Shown here: positions 1-8,506 of the stretch, in pieces | Numbering within the stretch: the first letter of the stretch is position 1 | Layout: each line of letters starts with the position of its first letter | Source of the DNA: Gallionellaceae bacterium | Lineage (GTDB): Bacteria > Pseudomonadota > Gammaproteobacteria > Burkholderiales > Gallionellaceae | Length of the DNA: 11,140 nt | Direction: 5' to 3' | Assembly (NCBI GenBank): GCA_030646595.1 | Contig: JAUSKS010000114.1 | Location: 1-11,140 of the forward strand | The notes under the pieces: model-generated | What the model was told of the DNA's origin: nothing | The model's input: only the letters and a program-made list of their open reading frames with translations | Databases searched by the model: none | Position numbers and translations under genes: made by a program

Positions 1-3000
1 CACTTCTTCGGCAACGAAGAAAAAATAATTTACGACATGTTCAGGCTGACCGGTAAATTTTTTGCGCAGTTCCGGGTCTTGCGTAGCCACGCCCACCGGG
101 CAAGTGTTGAGATGGCATTTGCGCATCATGATGCAGCCTTCAACCACCAGTGGTGCAGTAGCAAAACCGAATTCATCTGCGCCGAGAAGTGCGCCTATCA
201 ACACATCGCGACCCGTTTTGAGCTGGCCATCTACCTGCAAAGTAATGCGTCCGCGCAAACGGTTCAGCACCAGGGTTTGCTGGGTCTCGGACAGGCCCAG
301 CTCCCACGGCGTACCCGCGTGTTTGATGGAGGAAATAGGCGAGGCACCCGTGCCGCCATCATGTCCAGAAATGGTGATATGGTCAGACTTGGCCTTGGCC
401 ACCCCAGCAGCTACCGTGCCTACACCGACTTCGGAAACCAGCTTGACGGAAATAGAAGCGCGCGGATTGGCGTTTTTCAAATCGTGTATGAGCTGCGCCA
501 AATCTTCTATGGAATAAATATCGTGATGCGGCGGCGGCGAAATCAGCCCCACGCCAGGCACCGCAAAACGTAGTTGGGCAATGTACTCGGATACCTTGTG
601 GCCGGGTAACTGGCCGCCTTCGCCGGGCTTGGCCCCTTGCGCCATTTTGATTTGTATCTGGTCAGCGCTATTCAGATATTCTGCGGTCACACCAAAACGG
701 CCAGAGGCCACTTGCTTGATTTTGGAACGCAAGGAATCGCCTTGCTGCAATATCTGGTCAGCTTCGATGCGGCCCTTGCCGATGATTTCGGACAGCTTGT
801 CGCCGTCTTTTACCACCTTGAAGCGCGCCGGGTCTTCGCCACCTTCGCCGGTATTGGATTTACCGCCGATGCGGTTCATGGCGATGGCCAAAGTAGTATG
901 CGCTTCGGTGGAGATAGACCCCAGCGACATGGCACCGGTGGCAAAACGCTTGACGATTTCTTTGGCTGATTCCACTTCGTCCAGTGGCACAGGCGCGCCT
1001 GCTGGCTTGAGTTCAAATAAGCCACGCAATGTTTTCAGATGGTGGCTCTGGTCATTGATGAGCTTGGCGTATTCCTTGAAGGTCTGGCCATTGTTGGTGC
1101 GCGTAGCATGTTGCAATTTGGCGATGACATCAGGTGTCCACATATGCTCTTCGCCGCGCACGCGGTAAGCATATTCACCGCCCGCTTCCAGCGCATTGGA
1201 TAACACCGGGTCATTACCATAAGCAGCCAGATGAATACGCATGGCTTCTTCTGCGACTTCTGCCAGGCCGATGCCTTCAATCTGCGTGGCCGTGCCGGTA
1301 AAATATTTTTTCACAAAACTGGCATTGAGGCCGATGGCCTCAAAAATCTGCGCGCCACAATAAGACTGGTAAGTGGAAATACCCATCTTGGACATGACTT
1401 TGAGCAAGCCTTTATTGACGCCTTTGATAAGGCGCTTGCCCGCATCCTTGCTGGACAAACCGGCGGGCAAATAATCTGTCATGGCGGCCAGGGTTTCATA
1501 AGCCAACCACGGACACACGGCCTCGGCACCATAACCCGCCAGCAAAGCAAAATGATGCACCTCGCGTGCCGAGCCAGTATCCACCACCAACCCGGTGCTG
1601 GTGCGCAAGCCGACACTGACCAGATGATGATGCACTCCTGCGCAAGCGAGCAAGGCCGGGATAGCCACGCGCTCACGCGCCACTGCGCGGTCGGACAAAA
1701 TCAGCACGTTGTAACCATCCGCCACCGCTTTATCAGCCGCAGCGCATAAAGTTTGGATAGCCCGCTCACAACCTGCCGCGCCCTGTGCAGCAGGGTAAGT
1801 CATGTCCAGCACCAACGATTTATAACGGCCTTCCGTCAACGCGCTGATGTCGCGCAGCTTGGCCAGGTCTTCATTGGAAAGCACGGGTTGATGCACTTCT
1901 AATCGCAGCGGCGGGTTAGTTTCATCTATGCCGAGCAGATTGGGCTTGGGGCCGATAAAGGAAGTCAGCGACATCACAATTTCTTCGCGTATCGGATCAA
2001 TCGGCGGATTGGTCACCTGCGCGAACAACTGCTTGAAATAGTTGTACAGCGGTTTGTTTTTATCCGACAACACCGGCAACGCGGCATCGTTACCCATGGA
2101 GCCGGTGGCCTCTTCTCCGGCAGCAGCCATGGGTGCCAGAATAAATTTGATGTCTTCTTGCGTGTAGCCGAATGCTTGTTGCGTATCCAGCAAATTTGCG
2201 CCATTCAATTTTTCTGTGGCGTCAGTACCGGGCAGATCATCCAGAAAGTAACGTGATTTTTCTATCCACTGGCGATAAGGTTTTGCCGTCGCGAGTTGAT
2301 GCTTCAGTTCGGCATCATCCACAATGCGACCTGCTTGCAAATCTATCAGGAACATCTTGCCTGGCTGCAAACGCCATTTCTTGATGATTTTATGCTGCGG
2401 AATATCCAGCACGCCCATCTCGGAGGCCATCAATACCAAGTCATCATCGGTAATCAGATAACGCGCCGGACGCAGACCGTTACGATCCAGCGTCGCACCT
2501 ATCATGCACCCATCGGTAAACGCTACGGCAGCAGGGCCGTCCCACGGCTCCATCAGTGCAGCATGATATTCATAAAAAGCACGGCGTTCTTCATCCATCA
2601 AAGGATTGCCTGCCCAGGCTTCGGGAATCAACAACATCATCGCGTGTGGCAAGGAATAACCACCCGCCACCAGCAATTCCAGCGCATTATCAAAACAGGC
2701 GGAATCGGATTGGTCTTCCACGATCAGCGGCCACAACTTCTCCAGGTCTGCGCCCAATAACTTGGACGACATTGCAGCATGACGCGCGGCCATCCAGTTG
2801 ACATTGCCGCGCAGGGTATTAATTTCGCCGTTGTGCGCAATCATGCGATAGGGATGCGCACGATCCCAAGTGGGGAAAGTATTAGTAGAAAAGCGTTGAT
2901 GTACCAGCGCCAATGCACTGACCATGCGCTCATCCTGCAAATCGAGATAATATTTACCGACCTGATTGGCCAGCAGCATGCCTTTGTAAACCAGTGTACG

Positions 3001-3615
3001 TGCGGAAAATGAAGGGATATAAAAACCCTGGCCTTGCTCTTGCGGCAGGCTGCGCACCGCATGTTCAACCGTCTTGCGTATGACAAATAATTTACGCTCG
3101 AAACTATCTACGTCCGAACAATTTGCGCCGCGCCCGATCAACACCTGACGCACACAAGGCTCTACCGCCTTGACGCTCTCTCCCAAGCTGGCGTTATCCA
3201 CCGGCACATCGCGCCAGCCCAGTAAAATTTGGCCTTCCGCAGCAATTTTTTCAGCGATTACCCGCTCACAAGCAGCGCGGGCAGCCGCAGCGCGTGGCAG
3301 GAACAACATGCCCACCCCATATTCCCCAACTGCGGGCAGCGACACGCCAAGTGTTGCGCAAGACTGGCGCAAAAACGCATCGGGAATCTGAATCAAAATA
3401 CCTGCGCCATCCCCTGCCAAAGGGTCAGCGCCGACCGCGCCGCGATGGGTGAGATTCTCCAGAATCTGCAAACCCTGGCGCAGCATGGCATGGCTTTGCT
3501 TACCCTTGATATGCGCAACGAAGCCCACTCCGCAGGCATCGTGTTCATGGCGCGGGTCATACAGCCCCTGCCGGGCTGGCAACCCCATCTGCATGGGTAA
3601 CGAAGAATGACTCAC
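1..3615 (-). CDS. gltB: Glutamate synthase (NADPH-type) large subunit GltB, 3' end cut by window edge
   Basis: This is the large subunit of glutamate synthase. It releases ammonia from glutamine and adds it to 2-oxoglutarate to make glutamate, with electrons supplied by the GltD subunit, which is not in the window. I read 1205 codons with no in-frame stop; family members have about 1500 residues, so roughly 300 are missing. The N-terminal class-II amidotransferase domain has its probable nucleophile at Cys28 ([10 protein letters not shown]), exposed after propeptide removal, and the motif [11 protein letters not shown] near residues 261-271. The FMN synthase domain shows [14 protein letters not shown] from about 1026 and [11 protein letters not shown] from 1083. 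A CX5CX4C motif (Cys1161, 1167, 1172) should bind the 3Fe-4S cluster. GTG 3615 is the first possible start after an in-frame TGA and has AAGGAA six bases upstream; ATG 3594 lacks a ribosome site. The identification is secure. Confidence 0.97.
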   Translation of the reverse strand, partial: MSHSSLPMQMGLPARQGLYDPRHEHDACGVGFVAHIKGKQSHAMLRQGLQILENLTHRGAVGADPLAGDGAGILIQIPDAFLRQSCATLGVSLPAVGEYGVGMLFLPRAAAARAACERVIAEKIAAEGQILLGWRDVPVDNASLGESVKAVEPCVRQVLIGRGANCSDVDSFERKLFVIRKTVEHAVRSLPQEQGQGFYIPSFSARTLVYKGMLLANQVGKYYLDLQDERMVSALALVHQRFSTNTFPTWDRAHPYRMIAHNGEINTLRGNVNWMAARHAAMSSKLLGADLEKLWPLIVEDQSDSACFDNALELLVAGGYSLPHAMMLLIPEAWAGNPLMDEERRAFYEYHAALMEPWDGPAAVAFTDGCMIGATLDRNGLRPARYLITDDDLVLMASEMGVLDIPQHKIIKKWRLQPGKMFLIDLQAGRIVDDAELKHQLATAKPYRQWIEKSRYFLDDLPGTDATEKLNGANLLDTQQAFGYTQEDIKFILAPMAAAGEEATGSMGNDAALPVLSDKNKPLYNYFKQLFAQVTNPPIDPIREEIVMSLTSFIGPKPNLLGIDETNPPLRLEVHQPVLSNEDLAKLRDISALTEGRYKSLVLDMTYPAAQGAAGCERAIQTLCAAADKAVADGYNVLILSDRAVARERVAIPALLACAGVHHHLVSVGLRTSTGLVVDTGSAREVHHFALLAGYGAEAVCPWLAYETLAAMTDYLPAGLSSKDAGKRLIKGVNKGLLKVMSKMGISTYQSYCGAQIFEAIGLNASFVKKYFTGTATQIEGIGLAEVAEEAMRIHLAAYGNDPVLSNALEAGGEYAYRVRGEEHMWTPDVIAKLQHATRTNNGQTFKEYAKLINDQSHHLKTLRGLFELKPAGAPVPLDEVESAKEIVKRFATGAMSLGSISTEAHTTLAIAMNRIGGKSNTGEGGEDPARFKVVKDGDKLSEIIGKGRIEADQILQQGDSLRSKIKQVASGRFGVTAEYLNSADQIQIKMAQGAKPGEGGQLPGHKVSEYIAQLRFAVPGVGLISPPPHHDIYSIEDLAQLIHDLKNANPRASISVKLVSEVGVGTVAAGVAKAKSDHITISGHDGGTGASPISSIKHAGTPWELGLSETQQTLVLNRLRGRITLQVDGQLKTGRDVLIGALLGADEFGFATAPLVVEGCIMMRKCHLNTCPVGVATQDPELRKKFTGQPEHVVNYFFFVAEEV

Positions 3616-3621
3616 AAACTG

Positions 3622-3627
3622 TTCCTT
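3622..3627 (-). promoter_or_regulatory. Ribosome binding site deciding the gltB GTG start
   Basis: AAGGAA on the minus strand lies six bases before GTG 3615. The in-frame ATG seven codons later has no comparable site, so the GTG is preferred. This gives a 27-residue propeptide before the predicted catalytic Cys28. Confidence 0.7.
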
Positions 3628-3707
3628 AGTCCATCAAAAAAAGTGGCAACACGAATCGCCACAGCGCGCTATGCCCGCAAAACAAAAACACGGGCGAAAG
3701 GGCGGAA

Positions 3708-3736
3708 ATATTACCTTGTCTGAGGTCGGACAGCAA
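3708..3736 (-). promoter_or_regulatory. Possible sigma-70 promoter for gltB
   Basis: On the minus strand TTGCTG (3736-3731) and TAATAT (3713-3708) are separated by 17 bases. They lie in the 141-base gap between the GT41-like gene and gltB and would give a leader of about 85 bases. The -10 matches four of six consensus positions and the -35 only three, so this is a candidate only. The gap also holds a weak GCCCG/CGGGC inverted repeat (around 3673-3695) with no T tract. Confidence 0.35.
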
Positions 3737-3756
3737 GCTGAATGGAGGAATTCCCT

Positions 3757-5691
3757 TCAGTAAGGGATGGCGGCGAGGGCTGCGGTGAAGAGGTTTTCTA
3801 ACTCGTGCGTATAGCGCACTCCATCCGCCAGCGGTGAGGATTCAATATTTTGACGCAAATTAGTGCGTATGGTTACCAGTGCATCTTTATTGTTTGCTAA
3901 GGTCACCGCCAGATCGATATATTCCTCGATCGAATTAGCAATCAGTTGTTTTAGTCCAGCCGCTACCAGTATGCTTGCCCCCCCATTACCGCCTGGGGTC
4001 GGTGCGGCATAGGTTATGAAAGGGACACCCATCCACAGCGACTCACATGACACAGTCCCGCCTGCATAGGGAAATGTATCCAATGTTAAGTCTGCTAATT
4101 GGTAGTAACAGAGATATTGTGTATATGGTTTTGGTTCAAGAATGACCAAGCGATTATCCAAGATCCCGGCATCCACCAAATAAGTTTTCAAGCGTTGCCC
4201 GGCTTCCTTCCCCCAAGCGACCGTTAATAGTTTCCCTTGCGGTACGCGGCGGAGTATCTCGCACCAAGCAGCAAGGAGGGTGTCATTCATTTTGGCGGTG
4301 TTGTGAAAAGCGCCAAAAATAAATTCATTGCTGCTAATGCATGGAGCAGGAACGCAATCCGGTATGTTCTCGTCTGGCATATAGCACCATTGGCTATTGG
4401 GCATACGCAAAATTTTTTCGGAAAAAAATGCCTCCATGTTGGGCGGGCAGGCGATACTATCAGAGACCCGATAACCGATAGCTTTCATTCCGCTCGTGTT
4501 CATATAACCCAGCATGGTGACTTGAACGGGTGCCGGCTTGTAGGCCAAGGCCAGCAGCTTGTTCCCAGCCGTGTGTCCAGCCAAGTCGACTAAGACATCA
4601 ATACCATCATCCCGGATGTGCTGGGCTAGCGCACGATCATCTAAAGAAGCACAGGGCAACCAATGGTCCGCAAGTGCTTTTAAACGTACGCTCTCGTCAT
4701 CTTCGCGTCCAGCCAGAGAATAACAGAAGACCTCAAAACGATTTCGGTCGTGGTACTTAAAAATATGGCGCACGAAGAAACGCATCGCATGTCGGCGAAA
4801 ATCCGGCGATAGGTAGCCAATTTTGATGCGCTGCGTGGTAGGCTTTGTCAGGCTAGGTGGACGCTCCGGTAGAGGTTCTATGCGACTAAGAAATTGAGCC
4901 GCCCAATTTTGGTGGGCTTGTAATACATCCTCGTTAGGGAAAAAATCATAGTTCAGCGCTGCCAGATAGCTTTGGTAGGCATATAAGTTATTTGGATTTA
5001 TACGCAAAGCTTCTTGGAGATGTTGAATGGCGTCCCGACAATCGCCAAAGCGTATCAAGATGTTAGCGAGATTGATCTGCGCATCAGTGAAATCAGCATT
5101 AAGCGCCACCGCTTGGCGGTAGCATTGTGCAGCGCTGTCAATGTTTTCTTCCTCGTACCACGCTTGGCCTAACGCGTACCAAGCGAAGGCGTGGTTGGGG
5201 TCGATCTTGACAGCTTTTAATAAAAGGTCGATAGCTTCGTGGGAGCGCCGTTCCGAGAGCAAGAAACTACCGAAGTTGACGAGGCCTAAGGTGAGGTTTG
5301 GATCCAAGCGCAACGCTTTGCGATAAGCTGCCTCAGCTTTGTTTTTCTGACCTAGCTGTTTGAGGCTATTCCCCAAATTGCAATGAAAATGGGCAACCGA
5401 AGGTTTGCTGGTGATGGCCAGCGAGATATGACGTACCGATGCGGCGAAATCTCCGTGGCGAAACTCGATCAGTCCTAGGTAATGCAACGCGTCGGGATTG
5501 CTGGGAACGTCAGTGAGAATGCTGCGGTAGATTTTTTCCGCAGCTTCGAATTGCTCGGCTTCGTAGAGTTGAAGCGCCTGCATTAAACGCGGCGATGTGC
5601 CTGTCAAGTTTTGCTGCTCAAGCAATAGACAGCAGCGTTTGTATTTTTTTCCACTGCCGCAGGGGCAGGGATCGTTGCGTGATAACTCCAT
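3757..5691 (-). CDS. SEC-C / TPR / GT41 (O-GlcNAc transferase-like) protein
   Basis: This 644-residue, probably cytoplasmic protein has three parts. Residues 6-21 form a SEC-C zinc motif (NDPCPCGSGKKYKRCC; ligands Cys9, 11, 20, 21). Residues about 36-245 hold roughly six TPR repeats. Residues about 285-640 match the GT41 glycosyltransferase family (OGT/SPINDLY): YLSPDFRRH (293-301), DLAGHTAGN (369-377), LGYMNTSGM (394-402), FGAFHNTAKMN (459-469) and DTFPYAGGT (538-546) followed by SCESLWMGVP. It would be expected to transfer a sugar from a nucleotide sugar to protein Ser/Thr, with the TPRs binding the target; donor and targets are unknown. The stretch PTPGGNGGASIL (565-575) lacks the SRVGASLL pattern I expect there, so activity is not assured. 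ATG 5691 is chosen over the adjacent TTG 5694 because GAGGA lies six bases before it. No sugar-pathway genes adjoin. Confidence 0.9.
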   Translation of the reverse strand: MELSRNDPCPCGSGKKYKRCCLLLEQQNLTGTSPRLMQALQLYEAEQFEAAEKIYRSILTDVPSNPDALHYLGLIEFRHGDFAASVRHISLAITSKPSVAHFHCNLGNSLKQLGQKNKAEAAYRKALRLDPNLTLGLVNFGSFLLSERRSHEAIDLLLKAVKIDPNHAFAWYALGQAWYEEENIDSAAQCYRQAVALNADFTDAQINLANILIRFGDCRDAIQHLQEALRINPNNLYAYQSYLAALNYDFFPNEDVLQAHQNWAAQFLSRIEPLPERPPSLTKPTTQRIKIGYLSPDFRRHAMRFFVRHIFKYHDRNRFEVFCYSLAGREDDESVRLKALADHWLPCASLDDRALAQHIRDDGIDVLVDLAGHTAGNKLLALAYKPAPVQVTMLGYMNTSGMKAIGYRVSDSIACPPNMEAFFSEKILRMPNSQWCYMPDENIPDCVPAPCISSNEFIFGAFHNTAKMNDTLLAAWCEILRRVPQGKLLTVAWGKEAGQRLKTYLVDAGILDNRLVILEPKPYTQYLCYYQLADLTLDTFPYAGGTVSCESLWMGVPFITYAAPTPGGNGGASILVAAGLKQLIANSIEEYIDLAVTLANNKDALVTIRTNLRQNIESSPLADGVRYTHELENLFTAALAAIPY

Positions 5692-5697
5692 CAAGCA

Positions 5698-5702
5698 TCC
5701 TC
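5698..5702 (-). promoter_or_regulatory. Ribosome binding site for the GT41-like gene
   Basis: GAGGA lies six bases before ATG 5691 on the minus strand. The in-frame TTG at 5694 would be only three bases away, which favours the ATG. No clear promoter was seen just upstream. Confidence 0.6.
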
Positions 5703-6003
5703 TAGCTTTTCTCGCTGTGCGGTCGATGTGCTCTTTCCAACATAATTTGGGTGATCTTCAGGTCGTAGCTCAATTGAGGTTCAGCCACAGCTACGTTCCG
5801 GGGTCCAGCATTCCTTGACAATCTGGTGCAGCTCGGTAGCACAGTAATAGCAGGTAAATGTTCATCTGGGTGGTGTAAACACTCGTGCAAAATTTTTCCA
5901 TCTGTACCGGGGGCATTTTCCAGCATGTTCTGTGGATAGGTAGCGCGTGAATTTACTACTTATCCGTTGGCTTGCACCTTATCAATCCGTGAGATGCTAG
6001 TCA

Positions 6004-6025
6004 AGTAAGCAAGACAGTAAGCAAG
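6004..6025. repeat. Two direct copies of AGTAAGCAAG
   Basis: The ten-base unit AGTAAGCAAG occurs at 6004-6013 and again at 6016-6025, a period of twelve bases. It lies just downstream of the hairpin that follows the NHL lipoprotein gene. No function is evident; it may be a small slippage duplication. Confidence 0.5.
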
Positions 6026-6039
6026 GCAAAGCTGAAGGC

Positions 6040-6065
6040 GGAGTTAGTCCAAATCAACTAACTCC
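6040..6065 (-). terminator. Hairpin after the NHL lipoprotein gene, terminator-like
   Basis: A perfect nine-base inverted repeat (GGAGTTAGT / ACTAACTCC) with an eight-base loop starts about eight bases after the TGA at 6074-6076. Its place fits the end of the cytochrome operon. No continuous U tract follows (only GCCTTCAGCTTTGCC), so it may be an imperfect intrinsic terminator or an mRNA 3'-end stabiliser. Confidence 0.5.
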
Positions 6066-6073
6066 TGAGGAAA

Positions 6074-7222
6074 TCAAGGGAGGGTGTTAGGTAACGCCTT
6101 ACTCAGGTATTGGAGTAAGACTACGCGGCTATTAAACATATCAGCTACAAAAATTCTATTGCTGCTATCTGCCCACACGCTGGTTGGTAAATAAAATTGG
6201 CCTATGCCGTCTCCTGTCCCCCCCACGGGCATTAAAAACTCGCCCTTGCGGTTGTATACCAACAGATAGTCATGATAAGACTCTATGATATAAATATTGC
6301 CTTCCATATCTACTGCTACCCCCTTGGGGCGCACCAGGTTACCAATGTTTAGCCCGCGTTCTCCTATGGTCAGCTTGGCTTCACCGCTTATCCCATCCAG
6401 TATTTGTATACGGGCATTCATGGTATCGGTCACATATAATTCCCCATGTGCCCAGGCCAGGTAGGTAGGGAAATTAAATTCCCCGCGCTCTTCACCACGC
6501 TTGCCCAGTGTGCGCAACAATTTGCCTTGTACATCGAATACCTTGATGTCATGAGCATAGGTATCAGCGACGTAGAGTTGCTGGGCGTCAGGATCAAATG
6601 CCACCCCTACCGGGCGTTTCAATATATCCTGGCCAATGTTGCCCAAACTCTTTCCTTGGGAATCCAGCCGCGCCACATAACCCAGTTCGGCATCGGCCAC
6701 ATAAACATCGCTTGCCGCGCCAATGGCGATTCCGGTTGGGCCAATAAAATGATCTAATTTTGAAGCATTTTCCCAGACATCTAAACGGCCTTCCTTCTGG
6801 TTAAACACATAGACTGCCTGGCGGCTGGTATCAGAAATTAAAATACGCTGGCCAACCCAATCCACTGCACCAGATTGCGGTCGCTGTAAGGCAACAGGCT
6901 GAGCATCACTCCCCACCAATCCTACCAGCCAACGAAAAGCAGCGGTAATCTTTTCACCAAAAGTTTTACGGGCTCCTTTAGGGGGGTGAAAATTCTCTTC
7001 GCCTACAAGTTCACCGGCGTAAAGATAGCGCGGTGGTTCACCGCTTTCTTTTTCGGGCCATATTACTTGCGGCAGGTCGCGCTGACCATCGGCATTGATG
7101 GGGCCAGTACCAAAATCCAGCACATCTGGTGTTTTATTTGAAGCGCAGCCCACCATCAGAACGGCAAACGCTATCCCAAAAAACCGTGCCAGACTTACTG
7201 TGAAATTATTATGCACTTTCAT
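6074..7222 (-). CDS. NHL-repeat beta-propeller lipoprotein of the cytochrome cluster
   Basis: This 382-residue protein begins with a signal peptide and lipobox (VLMVGC, lipidated Cys26), so it should be membrane-anchored and exposed to the periplasm or outer surface. Residues about 115-375 form a repetitive NHL-type propeller, seen as recurring VYVADAELGY, LYVADTYAHD, LYVTDTMNAR, IYIIESYHDY and IFVADMFNSR segments about 45-50 residues apart. Residues 50-110 form a leading segment with RYLYAGELVGEENF. There is no CxxCH, so it is not itself a cytochrome. NHL propellers usually bind proteins or ligands; here a scaffold or assembly role for the neighbouring cytochromes is inferred. ATG 7222 has a strong GGAGGA site five bases upstream. 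It is the last gene of the cluster, 184 bases after the last cytochrome and followed by a hairpin. Confidence 0.9.
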   Translation of the reverse strand: MKVHNNFTVSLARFFGIAFAVLMVGCASNKTPDVLDFGTGPINADGQRDLPQVIWPEKESGEPPRYLYAGELVGEENFHPPKGARKTFGEKITAAFRWLVGLVGSDAQPVALQRPQSGAVDWVGQRILISDTSRQAVYVFNQKEGRLDVWENASKLDHFIGPTGIAIGAASDVYVADAELGYVARLDSQGKSLGNIGQDILKRPVGVAFDPDAQQLYVADTYAHDIKVFDVQGKLLRTLGKRGEERGEFNFPTYLAWAHGELYVTDTMNARIQILDGISGEAKLTIGERGLNIGNLVRPKGVAVDMEGNIYIIESYHDYLLVYNRKGEFLMPVGGTGDGIGQFYLPTSVWADSSNRIFVADMFNSRVVLLQYLSKALPNTLP

Positions 7223-7406
7223 TGCAATCCTCCGGCAACTTCATCAAGTTGGATTATGCACACACACCATGGCTGTGCTTTGATTCACGGAATGATATTT
7301 TTTACAGAGACAAGCAATAGCATACACTGTACCTTCAATGCTCGCCAACATCCTGATAATTATTGCGTGTCCGTAACAGAGCTAGGCTGGAATCCAGGAA
7401 AATTTA
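7223..7406 (-). other. 184-base spacer between the cytochromes and the NHL gene
   Basis: This is the only long gap inside the cluster. On the minus strand TTGGCG and TATGCT, 18 bases apart (about 7347-7318), make a weak promoter candidate, so the NHL gene may have its own transcript. There is no clear terminator after the double stop TAATAA of the preceding gene; the CTGGAATCCAG palindrome at 7387-7397 is too tight to form a useful stem-loop. Confidence 0.3.
7228..7233 (-). promoter_or_regulatory. Strong ribosome binding site of the NHL lipoprotein gene
   Basis: GGAGGA lies five bases before ATG 7222. It is stronger than the sites of most cytochrome genes upstream and allows translation independent of them. 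Confidence 0.7.
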
Positions 7407-7799
7407 TTATTTATAGCCAGGCCCGCGGGTCGGATCACCCCGCTGTATGCCGGAAGAGAGGCCGGGCAAGCCTGAATGACACATATCGCAACGGTCCAGA
7501 CTCCAGGCAATTTTATTTTCATTGTTGTGGCACATACCGCAAAACTTACCATCCACAAGTTCTGCCATGGTTATGTTGTTAGCCCCTACCTTCATTTTAA
7601 AGCCTTCGTCGTTGTGACATACATTGCAGGTAAACCGGATACGATGAAACCAATGGGGGAAAATAACGGGGCGCATCCCTGCTTGTTCTGCCCGCTTGTT
7701 AATAACCACATCGGCGTATTCTGCCCATGCTGGTGTTATCAACGTCGTACTTAATATTAATATCGCCATCCATGATGGCAGAGGTACCTTATCTATCAT
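7407..7799 (-). CDS. Secreted triheme c7-type cytochrome (short type, copy 2)
   Basis: This is a 130-residue periplasmic or exported electron carrier. Residues 1-26 look like a Sec signal peptide cut after AWA. The mature part is one triheme module with CNVCH (58-62), CGMCH (87-91) and CDMCH (104-108). FPHWFH supplies His49 and His52 as likely distal haem ligands, followed by the GANNITM stretch typical of c7 / 'nanowire 3-heme' domains. Only two spare histidines serve three haems; conserved Met78 is a candidate ligand for the third. It closely resembles the product of 9304-9816 (shared EYxDVVIN and AGMRPVIFPHWFHR). Its ATG overlaps the stop of the upstream gene (ATGA), and GGAGG lies six bases before it (7806-7810), which points to coupled translation. 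It ends in TAATAA. The haem-protein call is secure; its redox partner is inferred. Confidence 0.95.
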   Translation of the reverse strand: MIDKVPLPSWMAILILSTTLITPAWAEYADVVINKRAEQAGMRPVIFPHWFHRIRFTCNVCHNDEGFKMKVGANNITMAELVDGKFCGMCHNNENKIAWSLDRCDMCHSGLPGLSSGIQRGDPTRGPGYK

Positions 7800-8506
7800 G
7801 GTATGCCTCCGCCTTTATTAGCTGATGGATTAACAAGGGACGACGGTATACGTTGTACGCTGTGACAACGGCTGCATTCGGTAAGGGAAAATGCGACTGC
7901 GCTATGACAAATACCACATTGTTCCCCTTCCAGAATTTTATACATTCTGATGGGATTAGCCCCTTTTTGTGGAATAAAAATCGCCGGGTGACAATTAGCA
8001 CAAGCCAACCACATGGTATGTGCGCGGTGCGGAAACCGAACGGGAGGCATGCTGCCATTTGGATTGAGCAGAATATCCATATCCATCACCGGCGGTTCAA
8101 CTTCTATCCCCGTTCCAGTAGCGATATTTCGGCGGGGTCTAATAGCACCACTGGTGATTGCCTGCACCCAGTCGACCAAGTTATCTGCCTTGCTGACCAT
8201 TAATCCGGGGCTACCTCCAAATGCATTGATAACAGGACGGGCCTTGTTGGCAGGGAGCTTGGATAGTTCTTCACGCGGTTCCTGATGCAATTGAAAACCC
8301 GGATTTCCAGGATCGCGCAAGCCGTCTACATCATGTAGTTTATCCTTAGCCAGTGGTAGCCATTTGTCATCTACTGAGGCAGTTTGTGCTGGGACCACGC
8401 TGGGCTTCTCCACCGTAGTAACAGGCTCAGTATTTACACAGGCAACCTGTATTACCCCCAGCCCCAATACTAATGGAGCAAGTATCCAAAAATCGGCTTG
8501 CTTCAT
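7796..8506 (-). CDS. Secreted triheme c7-type cytochrome with N-terminal extension (long type, copy 2)
   Basis: This is a 236-residue exported cytochrome. The first 23 residues form a hydrophobic signal. VAC at 21-23 resembles a lipobox, but Gln at -3 is unfavourable, so lipidation is doubtful. Residues about 45-155 form a haem-free region. The triheme module follows: FPHRAH (His160, His163), CANCH (169-173), CGICH (197-201) and CSRCH (211-215), with QKGANPIRM between the first two sites. The whole protein past the signal aligns with the product of 8503-9303, sharing DPxNxG, VxWVxA, IxPR, MDMxI and WLACxNCHPAIF, so the pair are paralogues. Its start overlaps the upstream stop (ATGA) and has only a weak ribosome site, suggesting translational coupling. 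It probably passes electrons between the barrel-associated cytochromes and the periplasm; this is inferred from context. Confidence 0.94.
   Translation of the reverse strand: MKQADFWILAPLVLGLGVIQVACVNTEPVTTVEKPSVVPAQTASVDDKWLPLAKDKLHDVDGLRDPGNPGFQLHQEPREELSKLPANKARPVINAFGGSPGLMVSKADNLVDWVQAITSGAIRPRRNIATGTGIEVEPPVMDMDILLNPNGSMPPVRFPHRAHTMWLACANCHPAIFIPQKGANPIRMYKILEGEQCGICHSAVAFSLTECSRCHSVQRIPSSLVNPSANKGGGIP

Larger units (their letters stand above)
5695..6073. other. About 380-base gap with no recognised gene; possibly decayed coding sequence
   Basis: No gene I recognise lies here. The longest open frame (minus strand, 5926-5702, 74 codons) has no ribosome site and no family resemblance I can name. 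Another minus-strand frame reads protein-like but is broken by stops: a Cys-rich piece containing FTCYYCATELHQIVKECW, a TGA, then a hydrophilic piece containing IELRPEDHPNYVGKS. That frame ends in a TGA overlapping the ATG of the GT41-like gene. It may be the tail of a decayed gene, or chance. The right end holds a short direct repeat and a hairpin, listed separately. Confidence 0.4.

Noticed and set aside
37..3600. Many open frames on the plus strand and minor minus-strand frames over the gltB region
   Set aside because: They are shadows of the continuous gltB frame, which I checked codon by codon for stops over 1-3615; none has a ribosome site or family resemblance.
3750..3765. Small CCCTT/AAGGG hairpin over the stop codon of the GT41-like gene
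   Set aside because: Five-base stem with no T tract; too weak to call a terminator.
5702..5926. 74-codon minus-strand frame with NAPGTDGK, faintly like the PGVDG motif of group II intron reverse transcriptases
   Set aside because: A five-residue resemblance with no other reverse-transcriptase motif around it, no ribosome site and no intron ends; most likely chance.
7244..7351. 35-codon minus-strand frame (MLASIEGTVYAIACL...) in the spacer before the NHL gene
   Set aside because: No spaced ribosome site (CAGG abuts the ATG), no recognised family, and the length is common by chance.
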